DNA of 64,000 nucleotides from positions 1 through 64,000 of IMG/VR virus record IMGVR_UViG_3300042988_000067, one strand, 5' to 3'. How positions within the stretch are numbered: position 1 is the first letter of the stretch; the number at the start of each line of letters is the position of its first letter. The notes under the pieces are model-generated. The model was not told the DNA's origin and made no database searches. It worked only from the letters and a program-made list of their open reading frames with translations. This document shows, one piece after another, positions 56,560-64,000 of the stretch. The DNA comes from a virus. The translations under genes and the position numbers were made by a program.

Positions 56560-57797
56560 TATTTCTTACCTTTCTTCGGCAGATACTTGGCCGCAGGTTT
56601 TGCCTTCGGCGGAATCTTGTTGATCGGCGCGCTGCGCTTGTGCTTGCGAACTTCCATCCGCATTTGATCCAAAGCTGATGCGCCGGCCTTGGTGTTGCCA
56701 TCACCCAGAGCCGCTACGGTATCTGCGTCGAACACATACTCGCCATCAGAGAGCATGGCTGGGATCTTGTCTGACTGGCCGCTTGTGTCGCCGCCAAGGG
56801 CGTACCCTTGATGGCTTGATGCTCCTCCACAAGCGCACTGCGCCAGACCGCCGCGAGCCTTCCCGTTGATCTCTTCATCGACTCGTTGCTGGCGAGTCTT
56901 TGTGGCCATCCCAACAGCGCCATTCTTGCCGAAACCAGCAAGCCTGTCACGCGCGGAGATGGACTCTTCAGGGAAGTCTTCTTTGTGAATGCCCTTTCCG
57001 GCATTCAGCATGTAACCGACCCAGCCAAGATCCGGGAGTCGAGACAGCGCATGCGGATAGTATGGCTCAGGCTCTCCGCCTTCAGCCATGCCTCCTTCTG
57101 CCAGTTGAATGCGACCAGTGTTTGGAGAGTATTGCGCGAGAGGGTCAGCGACCATTTGCTGATACGGGGCACCAGTCTCTCCATAGCGTGCTGCCTGTTC
57201 AGCAGTTAGCGGTTTGTACTGGTATGTCTGAGCCTGCGCGATTGGGTCAACAGAGTCGGACCAAGAGTGCGCAATCTGGGAGGTCTTGAGCTGAGCTTCC
57301 TGCATCTTGCGACGCATGGAAGCTTCCTGCTCCATGATCTTCGCCGCTTTCTTGTTGTTCTTGTTGGTCTGCTTGGAAGCCATGAAGCTGCCGAGACCGT
57401 TAAGAACACCCATGCCAAGACCGACTTGCTTGTCAAAAGGCATGTCACCAAACTTGCCAAGCAGCGAACCCCACATAGATGGATCCTGCTGTTGCGCAAC
57501 ATCTCCGTAAACTCCGGGGGTTATGTCGCCCATAATGCCGGCTGAGCTGTATTGGCCGCCTTGCATTGGAACCGACCCGCTAGATCCGCCATAAGCAAGA
57601 TCGTACATTGATGGTCCGGCCCAGTCGTAGCTTGATCCGTCACCCCACACGCTTGTACCTGCTCCGGGAGTTGCGTACTGGGTGTCTAGGGATTGTGACC
57701 AGTTGGTATAGTCTGGGTAGTCAATGCCGGGGGTGTTGTAGTCCCCCATGTAGTTGTAATTGCCACCACTGGTAAAGAAATCATTAAATTCAGACAT
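56559..57797 (-). CDS. Internal virion protein with DKIPAMLSDGEYV motif
   Basis: A 412-aa protein. A Gly/Ser/Tyr-rich N-terminus (YNYMGDYNTPGIDYPDYTNW), a helical middle with AAKIMEQEASMRRKM, and the conserved DKIPAMLSDGEYVFDADTVAALGDGNTKAGASALDQMR close to the basic C-terminus (PKAKPAAKYLPKKGKK). This motif marks a family of podovirus ejection-type proteins. A hairpin and an A/T-rich element precede it. Confidence 0.7.
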   Translation of the reverse strand: MSEFNDFFTSGGNYNYMGDYNTPGIDYPDYTNWSQSLDTQYATPGAGTSVWGDGSSYDWAGPSMYDLAYGGSSGSVPMQGGQYSSAGIMGDITPGVYGDVAQQQDPSMWGSLLGKFGDMPFDKQVGLGMGVLNGLGSFMASKQTNKNNKKAAKIMEQEASMRRKMQEAQLKTSQIAHSWSDSVDPIAQAQTYQYKPLTAEQAARYGETGAPYQQMVADPLAQYSPNTGRIQLAEGGMAEGGEPEPYYPHALSRLPDLGWVGYMLNAGKGIHKEDFPEESISARDRLAGFGKNGAVGMATKTRQQRVDEEINGKARGGLAQCACGGASSHQGYALGGDTSGQSDKIPAMLSDGEYVFDADTVAALGDGNTKAGASALDQMRMEVRKHKRSAPINKIPPKAKPAAKYLPKKGKK

Positions 57798-57863
57798 TAT
57801 CGTTCTCCAGTACTATCATCAACGACTCTGCCTGCTCCTTACAGCGGACAGAGTTATTATATA
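57798..57863 (-). other. Intergenic hairpin with A/T-rich promoter-like block
   Basis: A 66-bp gap upstream of the 412-aa gene. On the minus strand ACTCTG pairs with CAGAGT (57849-57854 and 57825-57830) with an inner CTG/CAG, and a TATAAT-like block lies at 57856-57861. No good -35 is seen at 16-18 bp. It may be a minor promoter or processing site for the ejection-protein genes. Confidence 0.35.
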
Positions 57864-58226
57864 TCATAAAAGGATCCAGCCGCCAGAAACGGCCTTCAAA
57901 TGTGCAGTCGTGTAGTTGGTCGTGAGCGCATAACTTGCGCCACCGGCAACCGTGTCAGGGGAGGTCGGGCTGATCGTCACCGTACCGCCTGCGTAGTCCT
58001 TGTTCACGTAGATTTCCCTGCCCCTTGATGCCCTCGGCAGGGTGATCGTCATCGTGGCCTTCACCCGCAAAATGTCGTCATACGTTTTCACTGAATACGG
58101 GCCGGACGTGACGGTGGTTACCTTCTTGCTCTGGTTCAACCACCCAAGGTCGTTATGACTCGGCTGCTTCTGCGAGCCTTCGTCAAAGACGATATCAACA
58201 TCACTCACGGCGATCACCGATGTCAA
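57864..58226 (-). CDS. Small tail protein
   Basis: A 120-aa beta-rich protein (DGSQKQPSHNDLGW-like start, TVTSGPYSVKTYDDILRVKATMTITLPRASRGREIYV). Fits a fibre-like or tail-associated protein. It overlaps the hub gene by 26 nt; a GTG at 58208 is an alternative start. Confidence 0.55.
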   Translation of the reverse strand: MTSVIAVSDVDIVFDEGSQKQPSHNDLGWLNQSKKVTTVTSGPYSVKTYDDILRVKATMTITLPRASRGREIYVNKDYAGGTVTISPTSPDTVAGGASYALTTNYTTAHLKAVSGGWILL

Positions 58227-59910
58227 AGTGCATGATCACAACGCCGCCCCAGTAGTTTCCGCCCTGAACGTTGGAACCGAACCGAAACTCCAGCATGCGC
58301 CCCTGATGCCGCATGTCGATGCGCACGTCGCTCGGACCCCATGTGTAGGTACCCAAGGTGACCACGGGGCTGTTTGCGTACTCACGGGAAAACACTTGGC
58401 AGTACATCTCCCCAGATTGGATAAAGTCCGGCTCGATCCGCTCAATTCTTGTCCAATTGTTTTGCCCTTGTGGTTGCTCACCGATTGCTCCACCAGTTGG
58501 GAATCCGATATTGTGGGTGTCGAAGTAACTGTTGATTGCGGTTACGGCGTCACCGTCGATCTTGTCCCACCCGAATTCGTGCTGCCAAAGGTTGCCTGAA
58601 GAGTCGCCCCAGACTGGGTAGGGGAAGGTCTGCACGTAATATCCGGCTGATCGATCAACGTCAACTGGGGTGTCATGCCAGCAGTTTTCACGGATGTTGT
58701 AGATCAACGCCCAGTTACATTCCGTGCTGGTGCCCTTCGGGAAGAACCACCAGATCTCGCCATACTTGGAGAGCTTGGTGCCCCAAACCTTGCGGATCTC
58801 GTTCTTGTTTACGTTGTCGTAGAACCACTGATTGTTGAAGGCGTTTGGAATCTCCTGCACGGCCCCGCTGTAGCCCAAGGCGCGATCCAAACCGAGCCAG
58901 AAATACCTACCGTCATACTCGACCACGGAGTGGCTGGAGAGCAGGCTGGACTGGGCTGAAAGGATGTCGTATTGGAACAGCAGGGTGCCACCCACGAACG
59001 ATACCTTCACCACTGAGTCCTCGGTGAAGAAGATGCCCGCCGGAGACTGGCCACCACCACGGATAGGCATGCCACGCAGAACCTTGGATCCGACCGGATT
59101 CGCCATGTTGGCGTCGCCAGTTCTGGCCAGAGTCGGGTTGTTAATGTCGGTGTTTGCGATCAGGCCGTTCTTGCCGTAGTAGAACAAGTACGGGCCGATT
59201 GTGACGATGCCACCATCGGTTCCAAGGATCGGCTGAACCACTGCGCCGGCAACCGTTGTCGATGCCTCTTCGCGCAGGGTTAAAGTGAGGCCGGCAATGT
59301 TGGTGATGTCAGTCCAGAGGTCAACTCCTGCCAGCCCCGCTCCAGCCACCCTGATGAGCATGCCGATGGAGTATCCGGTAGCGCTGGCTACAACCAGTGA
59401 GTTGGTCCCCGCCGTGATACCCCCCGTCGTCGCTGGGGTAGAAGTATCAGTAAGAACAATAGGGGTAAGCTGACTAGTAGAATCAATAGTACCGTAGAAA
59501 ATCGGAGTAGGCGCTCCATCATCACGCGCAGCATGAGCATAAATCCTTGTCTGGCCGCTACCAGTCATGTCGTAGGCGGTATCCACCGTCCACGTATAGT
59601 TGTCGTATGCCTGAAAGCCAGCTGGCGTTCTGTCATACACGGCGGAACCATTACCGTTGTTATCGACCAGCACCGCCTCTATTGTTGAAGTAGAAAAGCA
59701 GTGAATGAGGTTCTCTGTTGTCTTGTTGAAGGTGTGAACTTCGCGGATAGGCGCGGTAAACTGCGCCATGTTCCGGTATCCTCCCATCTTGCGAGGGCGG
59801 CCAAGCACGAACCTGCACCACACCGCCTCTGAGTAGTAGTGGGCGTCAAACGGAGTACCATCCCGCTTAACGCCAGTCTTGGTGTCGAGTTCTGTCGTCT
59901 GGTTAGACAC
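58201..59910 (-). CDS. Tail hub/nozzle protein (P22 gp10-like)
   Basis: A 569-aa protein. A seven-bladed beta-propeller-like layout: SEAVWCRFVLGRPRKMGGYRN, VIANTDINNPTLARTG-like, YDGRYFWLGLDRALGYSG, SKYGEIWWFFPKGTSTECNWALIYNIRENCW. The order and WFF...YNI-ENCW motifs match P22 gp10-type packaged-DNA stabilisation proteins at the tail hub. Overlaps the next gene by 8 nt. Confidence 0.8.
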   Translation of the reverse strand: MSNQTTELDTKTGVKRDGTPFDAHYYSEAVWCRFVLGRPRKMGGYRNMAQFTAPIREVHTFNKTTENLIHCFSTSTIEAVLVDNNGNGSAVYDRTPAGFQAYDNYTWTVDTAYDMTGSGQTRIYAHAARDDGAPTPIFYGTIDSTSQLTPIVLTDTSTPATTGGITAGTNSLVVASATGYSIGMLIRVAGAGLAGVDLWTDITNIAGLTLTLREEASTTVAGAVVQPILGTDGGIVTIGPYLFYYGKNGLIANTDINNPTLARTGDANMANPVGSKVLRGMPIRGGGQSPAGIFFTEDSVVKVSFVGGTLLFQYDILSAQSSLLSSHSVVEYDGRYFWLGLDRALGYSGAVQEIPNAFNNQWFYDNVNKNEIRKVWGTKLSKYGEIWWFFPKGTSTECNWALIYNIRENCWHDTPVDVDRSAGYYVQTFPYPVWGDSSGNLWQHEFGWDKIDGDAVTAINSYFDTHNIGFPTGGAIGEQPQGQNNWTRIERIEPDFIQSGEMYCQVFSREYANSPVVTLGTYTWGPSDVRIDMRHQGRMLEFRFGSNVQGGNYWGGVVIMHFDIGDRRE

Positions 59911-61909
59911 GACGTTGAGCCTTCATCTTGGCGAGAGCCGACTTCTGAGCTTGTTTCATCTTGGCTTGGTTATTCAAGTAACCGGCACCCATATTGATGC
60001 CTGAAGTTGTCATCGAAGCAAGTTTCGGGTCCATTCCGGCACCAGTCAATCCGGAGCTTATGAACGGCGACAGACCGCCAGTCAGCGCGCCGAATCCAGC
60101 ATTACCGGATGCCGCTCCGCCCAGCGCGCCAAGACCACCACCGACAAGAGCGCTACCGATTGTGTCACCCATTCCAGACAGTGCTGAGGTGGTGGAAACT
60201 GCACCATTAATAGAGCTTCCGATGCTGCTTGCCAAGGTGTTTCCGAGGCCGCTGGCGCCGACAATGCTTGCAAGACCGCCAAGAGGATTGCCGTTAGCAA
60301 AAGAGCTTACCGCACTGGCAATCTTCAGCGGGAGTGCAATAGCATTGAGTCCGGGGACAAAGCTTGCAATGGCTGAAAGTGGTCCAAGCATCTTTCCAAT
60401 TCCACCCAAGAACCCGCCTTTACCCTTCTTTTTCTTTTTGCCGATCTGAATGGCAGACTGAATAGCTGCGTTGCGCTGGGCGTCTGTGTAGTCGTTCAGG
60501 GCGCCCTTGCTGTGCAGCATCATGTTGTCGGAGATATCCGACATGTTCAGGGTTGCACTGTCCTTCCAGTAGTTTGGCTTGCGACCTTTCAGCTTGCCGG
60601 GGGTAACACCAGAAATTTTAGCAAGATCGAACGGGCCGCCCTTTTCTGGAGTGTTGTCCAGCAGATCAGTATGGTGCGCCATGTCGGCCTTGGCCTTGGC
60701 AACTTCCGCAGGGGACAATTGCCACCATTCCTTGCCGGAGGTAATGTAGTCAGTCCAGTCTTGATGCGCGTATGGGTCGTGATGCGCAATGTCAGAGAAT
60801 CCCTTGTTCTTCTGCTCGTACTGACTGTTGAAGATGCTGCCGTCACCGCCATACCCAGCGCGAACTTGTTTCGGGTCATGGAGAGCGAAGTATTCAGCGG
60901 GCAGGTAGTAGGGGTTATCCGCACCACCAGCCTTTGCGTTGAGGTTTTTAAAGAAGTTGTCACCGTAGCCAGAGTACTGGCGGATACCAGACAGCAATCC
61001 TTTGTCGTAGAACGGGGATGCCTTCAGGTCTTGCCAGCTTGCACCAACAGGCTCATGGATTGCTCGATTGGCGCGATCATACTTACCGTACAGTGCCTGC
61101 AAGTCCTGTACCGTCATTCCTTGTTGCGCAGCTACCTCGGCGTACATCTTGTCGCGGGCTGCGTTGTCGGCGATACGGCTGACTGGCGCCCATCCGTAGG
61201 TGTCGCCTGCGACAATCGGGGAGGGTTCGGCCTTCTTATTTCTCCCGTTGTAGAGATTACCTATCGATCCAAGCGCGCCGAATCCAATGTGCTGGTACGG
61301 ATTGCTTTCCACAACCTTTGGCGTAAGCACACCCATCGCCTTGGCATTTAGGGCATCAATGGCTGCATCCAGCTTTGCATCTTTGAAGTTGATGCGGTTG
61401 GTGGTGCTGTTGTACCCGCTGTTCAATGCGGCAGCGTTGGCCTTCGTGTCACGGGCGCCGCCCATGTTCATCCAGTGGCCCAATATGTTGGTGCCGCTGT
61501 TCTGGGGTGCCTTGGGGTTACCGAAGGCGTCTAGGGCACCATTGTTGGCCCAGCTTGAAATGTTGTTTTGGTTTCCGCCATTCATACCCATGATGGCGTT
61601 TTGCACCCACGGATATTGGTTTTGCGGTGGCTTCTTCTTGTCTTGGTAGGCTTGCGACAGGTTGGATTTCCACCAGTTCGGGTCGCTGACAGATGGATCG
61701 ACATTAAACTCGCCCCAACCGATCAGGTATGGGTTCTGGCGGAGGTCGTATTGTTTCCAGTCGTCGCTGATGCCGGAATTGTATGCGGCGGTTGGATCCT
61801 GTTGCGTGGCCTGAATCCCCTGATCTGGGATAGCCTGCGTCAGTTGCGTTTGATCTGGGATTCCCTGCATTCCTGCGCCGGAAGCGCCAGTAAGTCCGAT
61901 GCCTGCCAT
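59903..61909 (-). CDS. Large ejection protein with Gly/Ala-rich membrane-like C-terminus
   Basis: A 668-aa protein. A polar N-terminus (QGIQATQQDPTAAYNSGISDDW, WNPYLIGWGEFNVDP-like), many Tyr/Asn-rich blocks, and from about residue 495 a hydrophobic Gly/Ala/Ser stretch (IASFVPGLNAIALPLKIASAVSSF, GSALVGGGLGALGG) before a basic end (AKMKAQRRV). It could insert into the host inner membrane during DNA entry. Confidence 0.65.
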   Translation of the reverse strand: MAGIGLTGASGAGMQGIPDQTQLTQAIPDQGIQATQQDPTAAYNSGISDDWKQYDLRQNPYLIGWGEFNVDPSVSDPNWWKSNLSQAYQDKKKPPQNQYPWVQNAIMGMNGGNQNNISSWANNGALDAFGNPKAPQNSGTNILGHWMNMGGARDTKANAAALNSGYNSTTNRINFKDAKLDAAIDALNAKAMGVLTPKVVESNPYQHIGFGALGSIGNLYNGRNKKAEPSPIVAGDTYGWAPVSRIADNAARDKMYAEVAAQQGMTVQDLQALYGKYDRANRAIHEPVGASWQDLKASPFYDKGLLSGIRQYSGYGDNFFKNLNAKAGGADNPYYLPAEYFALHDPKQVRAGYGGDGSIFNSQYEQKNKGFSDIAHHDPYAHQDWTDYITSGKEWWQLSPAEVAKAKADMAHHTDLLDNTPEKGGPFDLAKISGVTPGKLKGRKPNYWKDSATLNMSDISDNMMLHSKGALNDYTDAQRNAAIQSAIQIGKKKKKGKGGFLGGIGKMLGPLSAIASFVPGLNAIALPLKIASAVSSFANGNPLGGLASIVGASGLGNTLASSIGSSINGAVSTTSALSGMGDTIGSALVGGGLGALGGAASGNAGFGALTGGLSPFISSGLTGAGMDPKLASMTTSGINMGAGYLNNQAKMKQAQKSALAKMKAQRRV

Positions 61910-61910
61910 A

Positions 61911-62312
61911 TTAAACCTCGCCTAAGTAACGACATTCTTCTTTGAGCATCCCCATGATGAGTAGGTCTTCGTAATCTTCACCCATACGCAGAGTGCCTTC
62001 GACCTTAAACCCAAGATGCTCATTTAACTTGATTGCCTTTTCGTTACTTACCGGAACGAGGCCAGTTACACGCACCACACCCAGTTTATTAAACGCAAAC
62101 CGGAAACACGTATTTACAAACTCTTTCTTAGCCCAAAGGCCGTTACCAGCTACGTGCATTTGAACATTGGTCCCAGTGAACCAATTGAACACGCAGCCAG
62201 CCTTTATTTTATCATCAACCACATAGCCGATGCTGTAAGAATCAGCGGGTGTATCCTCTTCAAGTTGGTCTGCAACGTATTGGGTGATTGTCGGGTGGTT
62301 AAGGACAATCAT
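61911..62312 (-). CDS. GNAT acetyltransferase-like protein
   Basis: A 133-aa protein with the GNAT closing motif TGLVPVSNEKAIKLNEHLGFKVEGTLR (acetyl-CoA binding loop and helix) and a strand EDYEDLLIMGML. GNAT genes often lie at this place in podovirus late operons; target unknown, perhaps a host or virion protein. Confidence 0.8.
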   Translation of the reverse strand: MIVLNHPTITQYVADQLEEDTPADSYSIGYVVDDKIKAGCVFNWFTGTNVQMHVAGNGLWAKKEFVNTCFRFAFNKLGVVRVTGLVPVSNEKAIKLNEHLGFKVEGTLRMGEDYEDLLIMGMLKEECRYLGEV

Positions 62313-62842
62313 TTCTTGCGCAGTCCCAAGACCCTGCCAGCATACATAGCCCTGTCCGGATCGGGGGCGGATCTATGCGTCTTCCAGCCCACGTTCAGTG
62401 AGTTATAGTAGCCAAAAACGAGCGGCACATCCTTCTTGATCTGGAACCAAGTCTGGGTCTTCGTATCCCGACCGAAGACATGGTATGCAAAGCCATACGC
62501 CGTGTTCCGATAGACCCAAAGCAGACGGTAAAAATACCTTATAAACCAAGAACTTGCGTACTTTTCACGGGTGCAGTTTCTGATGAACGGAAAGATGCTG
62601 TACCGTGAAAAATCCCCAAAAAAGTACTCGTCGCAAGCATTATCGTGACTGTGCCAAAGACTGAACGGTCCCCACAGATACTCACGGTCAAAGGTCAGCT
62701 CTTCGTTACCATAAATCTTCACCCGATCAGTGCGGATCCGCTTCACCACAAAAATACACGCCAGCGGGGCCGTCAGCTTGCAGAAGATGCTGACTGCCAG
62801 TTGAAGCGGGAAGTAGATCAGCCAGAGTAGGTAGGGGTTCAT
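62309..62842 (-). CDS. DUF7338-like membrane-associated protein
   Basis: A 177-aa protein. An N-terminal hydrophobic segment (LLWLIYFPLQLAVSIFCKL), followed by aromatic-rich soluble regions (YLWGPFSLWHSHDNACDEYFFGD, WFIRYFYRLLWVYRNTAYGFAYHVFG). This pattern corresponds to a phage protein family of unknown function. ATGA overlap with the fibre-partner gene and GNAT gene. Confidence 0.65.
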   Translation of the reverse strand: MNPYLLWLIYFPLQLAVSIFCKLTAPLACIFVVKRIRTDRVKIYGNEELTFDREYLWGPFSLWHSHDNACDEYFFGDFSRYSIFPFIRNCTREKYASSWFIRYFYRLLWVYRNTAYGFAYHVFGRDTKTQTWFQIKKDVPLVFGYYNSLNVGWKTHRSAPDPDRAMYAGRVLGLRKK

Positions 62843-63219
62843 AGACTTGCCGCCAGTGTGAACAGGTTGTCCAGATCGGTTTCGGTCAAGTTGAGTGCCG
62901 TTGCCATGTTGGTAACCAGAGCATCATCCCGCTTCACTTCGGTGGCGTACTCCCATGTGATCTTGTCTGCTTCTGCGCCTGCGGCGATAGCGGCGTTGAC
63001 CGTGGTGAGAAGTCCACCTTGGTGTAGTGCCAGACGTGCTTGACGCATGGTTACTGTGGTGGGGATTGGTGCGGGTGGTTCGATGTATGGGTCAGGCGTG
63101 TTGCCTTCTGCAAGCCAGACCTTGTATTGCTCGTAGTCAGCGTTGCCGTCAGCGAAAGGGATTACAAGTCCGTCATCACGCTGAACGGAGTTGCCGAGGT
63201 GTGTCAGTGTGTATGCCAT
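62839..63219 (-). CDS. Fibre-associated chaperone-like protein, copy B
   Basis: 126 aa, nearly identical to 2821-3201; only the last few codons and three bases near 62900-62941 differ. ATGA overlap with the next gene, as in copy A. It belongs to the second fibre cassette. Confidence 0.8.
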   Translation of the reverse strand: MAYTLTHLGNSVQRDDGLVIPFADGNADYEQYKVWLAEGNTPDPYIEPPAPIPTTVTMRQARLALHQGGLLTTVNAAIAAGAEADKITWEYATEVKRDDALVTNMATALNLTETDLDNLFTLAASL

Positions 63220-64000
63220 GCTATAACTCCGCAGAGAACGTAAATGGAGAACCACCAGAACAGTAGGTTTGGTATTGACCTGCGGCAGTTACTTGAAGCG
63301 TCATATCGCACGAATCTGCCGATCTGGTATTCAACGATTCAGTTGCCGCCGTTACGTTTGATCTCGTCCATGTAACTCCCGCCAAAGACATACTAGGAGC
63401 AATCCGCATGGTTACTGGGAACTTGATTTGTCCGTAATATACAGCCCCTGCCGCTACCCTGTACCCATAGGCATTTATTGCTGTGGTTGTCGGGTCAATC
63501 TGCCAGTAGTACCTCTGACACAGCGCCAGTTCAGTTCCATACGGACGCTGTTCAAACTCGGTTGCGGTGGAGCCGATTTCTAGTTGGAACTCGCTAACCA
63601 GATACGATTTTGATGCTACCGAGTTTGCTGTATCGTCATAGATTGTAACGGCTAGTCCGAGAGATGCTTCAGCCGCGCCAAGTGTGTATGTTGTGGAAAT
63701 AGTTGTGCAAGTGTTGTTGGCGACAGGAAGCGCACTTGACGTGTGGATAGATGTTGTTGCCGTGAACGTGTCAATCGTAGACGTTGGCTTGAGCAACTGT
63801 ATTTTGAAGTTACGGGAACCTCCCGTGTTCTGGTACACCTTGCAACTAACCGTTATTGTTTTGCCATTCAGGTCGATTACGTTTGCTGACTCGAGCCTTG
63901 TTTGCGCGAGGAACTGCCCAGTTGTCCAAGTACCGTCTGGTGTTCCTATCGCCGTGTTACTCGTAAATCCGATGGCTTGCGCTGTAGTCGTGCCGTTGAG
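62942..64000. repeat. Long direct repeat, right copy
   Basis: Same sequence as 2924-3982 to the end of the window, at offset 60,018. The right boundary is beyond the window, so the full repeat may be longer and include the fibre N-terminus. Confidence 0.9.
63221..64000 (-). CDS. Tail fibre protein, copy B, N-terminus outside window
   Basis: 260 codons of the same reading frame as the 339-aa fibre, including QLEIGSTATEFEQRP and the CQRYYW block and identical tip. If colinear, about 80 N-terminal codons are missing. Two genes with the same tip would give a duplicated or dose-doubled receptor-binding protein. Confidence 0.8.
   Translation of the reverse strand, partial: LNGTTTAQAIGFTSNTAIGTPDGTWTTGQFLAQTRLESANVIDLNGKTITVSCKVYQNTGGSRNFKIQLLKPTSTIDTFTATTSIHTSSALPVANNTCTTISTTYTLGAAEASLGLAVTIYDDTANSVASKSYLVSEFQLEIGSTATEFEQRPYGTELALCQRYYWQIDPTTTAINAYGYRVAAGAVYYGQIKFPVTMRIAPSMSLAGVTWTRSNVTAATESLNTRSADSCDMTLQVTAAGQYQTYCSGGSPFTFSAEL

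Noticed and set aside
62839-64000. The right-end repeat as simple overlap of a circular genome with the left end
   Set aside because: The repeat starts at 2840, not at base 1; the flanks differ and three bases differ at the left margin, so these are two loci.

Overview
The window is almost entirely one tailed-phage genome segment, about 110 tightly packed genes with very little non-coding DNA. The morphogenesis set indicates a podovirus-like virion: a very large P22-type portal (936 aa), a P22 gp10-like tail hub or nozzle protein, a head-tail adaptor, and a run of five or six large Ala/Gly/Gln-rich ejection-type proteins. No tape measure, tail tube, sheath or integrase is visible. A staggered Rz/Rz1 spanin pair with an outer-membrane lipobox implies a Gram-negative host. 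Several TTGACA-N17-TAAGAT promoters and two DnaA-box-like sites imply reliance on host RNA polymerase and DnaA. No phage DNA or RNA polymerase gene is seen.

Layout. Positions 1-30.6 kb and 47.9-64 kb are transcribed on the minus strand; 31.0-47.8 kb is transcribed on the plus strand. The two arms diverge at about 30.56-31.03 kb and converge at about 47.8-47.95 kb, where a minus-strand terminator hairpin lies. The divergent region carries opposed promoters, two DnaA-box-like 9-mers, three copies of a 12-mer repeat, and a palindrome inside the plus-strand promoter. A second repeat-rich gap at 27.19-27.67 kb has about 16 copies of YGTGACA in both orientations, beside the primase-helicase gene.

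Minus arm in transcription order: HTH regulator, two small proteins, Toprim primase-helicase, repeat array, small protein, RusA-like resolvase, terminase small and large subunits, portal, small beta-rich virion proteins, three tandem polyglycine proteins, a repeat-rich structural protein, a GroES-like co-chaperonin, a GIY-YIG homing endonuclease, scaffold-like protein, capsid proteins, an adaptor with an inserted discoidin-like domain, the lysis cassette (M15 endolysin, holin, Rz, Rz1), a second adaptor, and a long tail-fibre cluster running off the left edge. The right end (64.0 to 47.9 kb) reads as the continuation of the late operon: fibre cassette, GNAT acetyltransferase, ejection proteins, hub, and a 1150-aa virion protein with an internal duplication and a PcfJ-like motif.

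Plus arm: early and middle genes, many with their own promoter and a (CTAA)n leader that places stop codons in all three frames just before the ribosome-binding site. Between them lie hairpins and at least one roughly 190-nt candidate structured RNA (36.36-36.55 kb). The replication and recombination genes follow: Sak4-like ATPase, DUF669 protein, HNH homing endonuclease, Fe-S RecB/Cas4-like nuclease and SF2 helicase. After these come about 22 very small, translationally coupled genes (zinc ribbons, coiled coils, mini membrane proteins, wHTH, RHH) that look like an accessory or host-interaction module.

Most distinctive features: a fibre cassette present two to three times, with over 1 kb apparently identical 60,018 bp apart; the stop-codon leaders and matched promoter set; the structured intergenic RNAs; the two repeat systems at candidate origins; and domain novelties in virion proteins.
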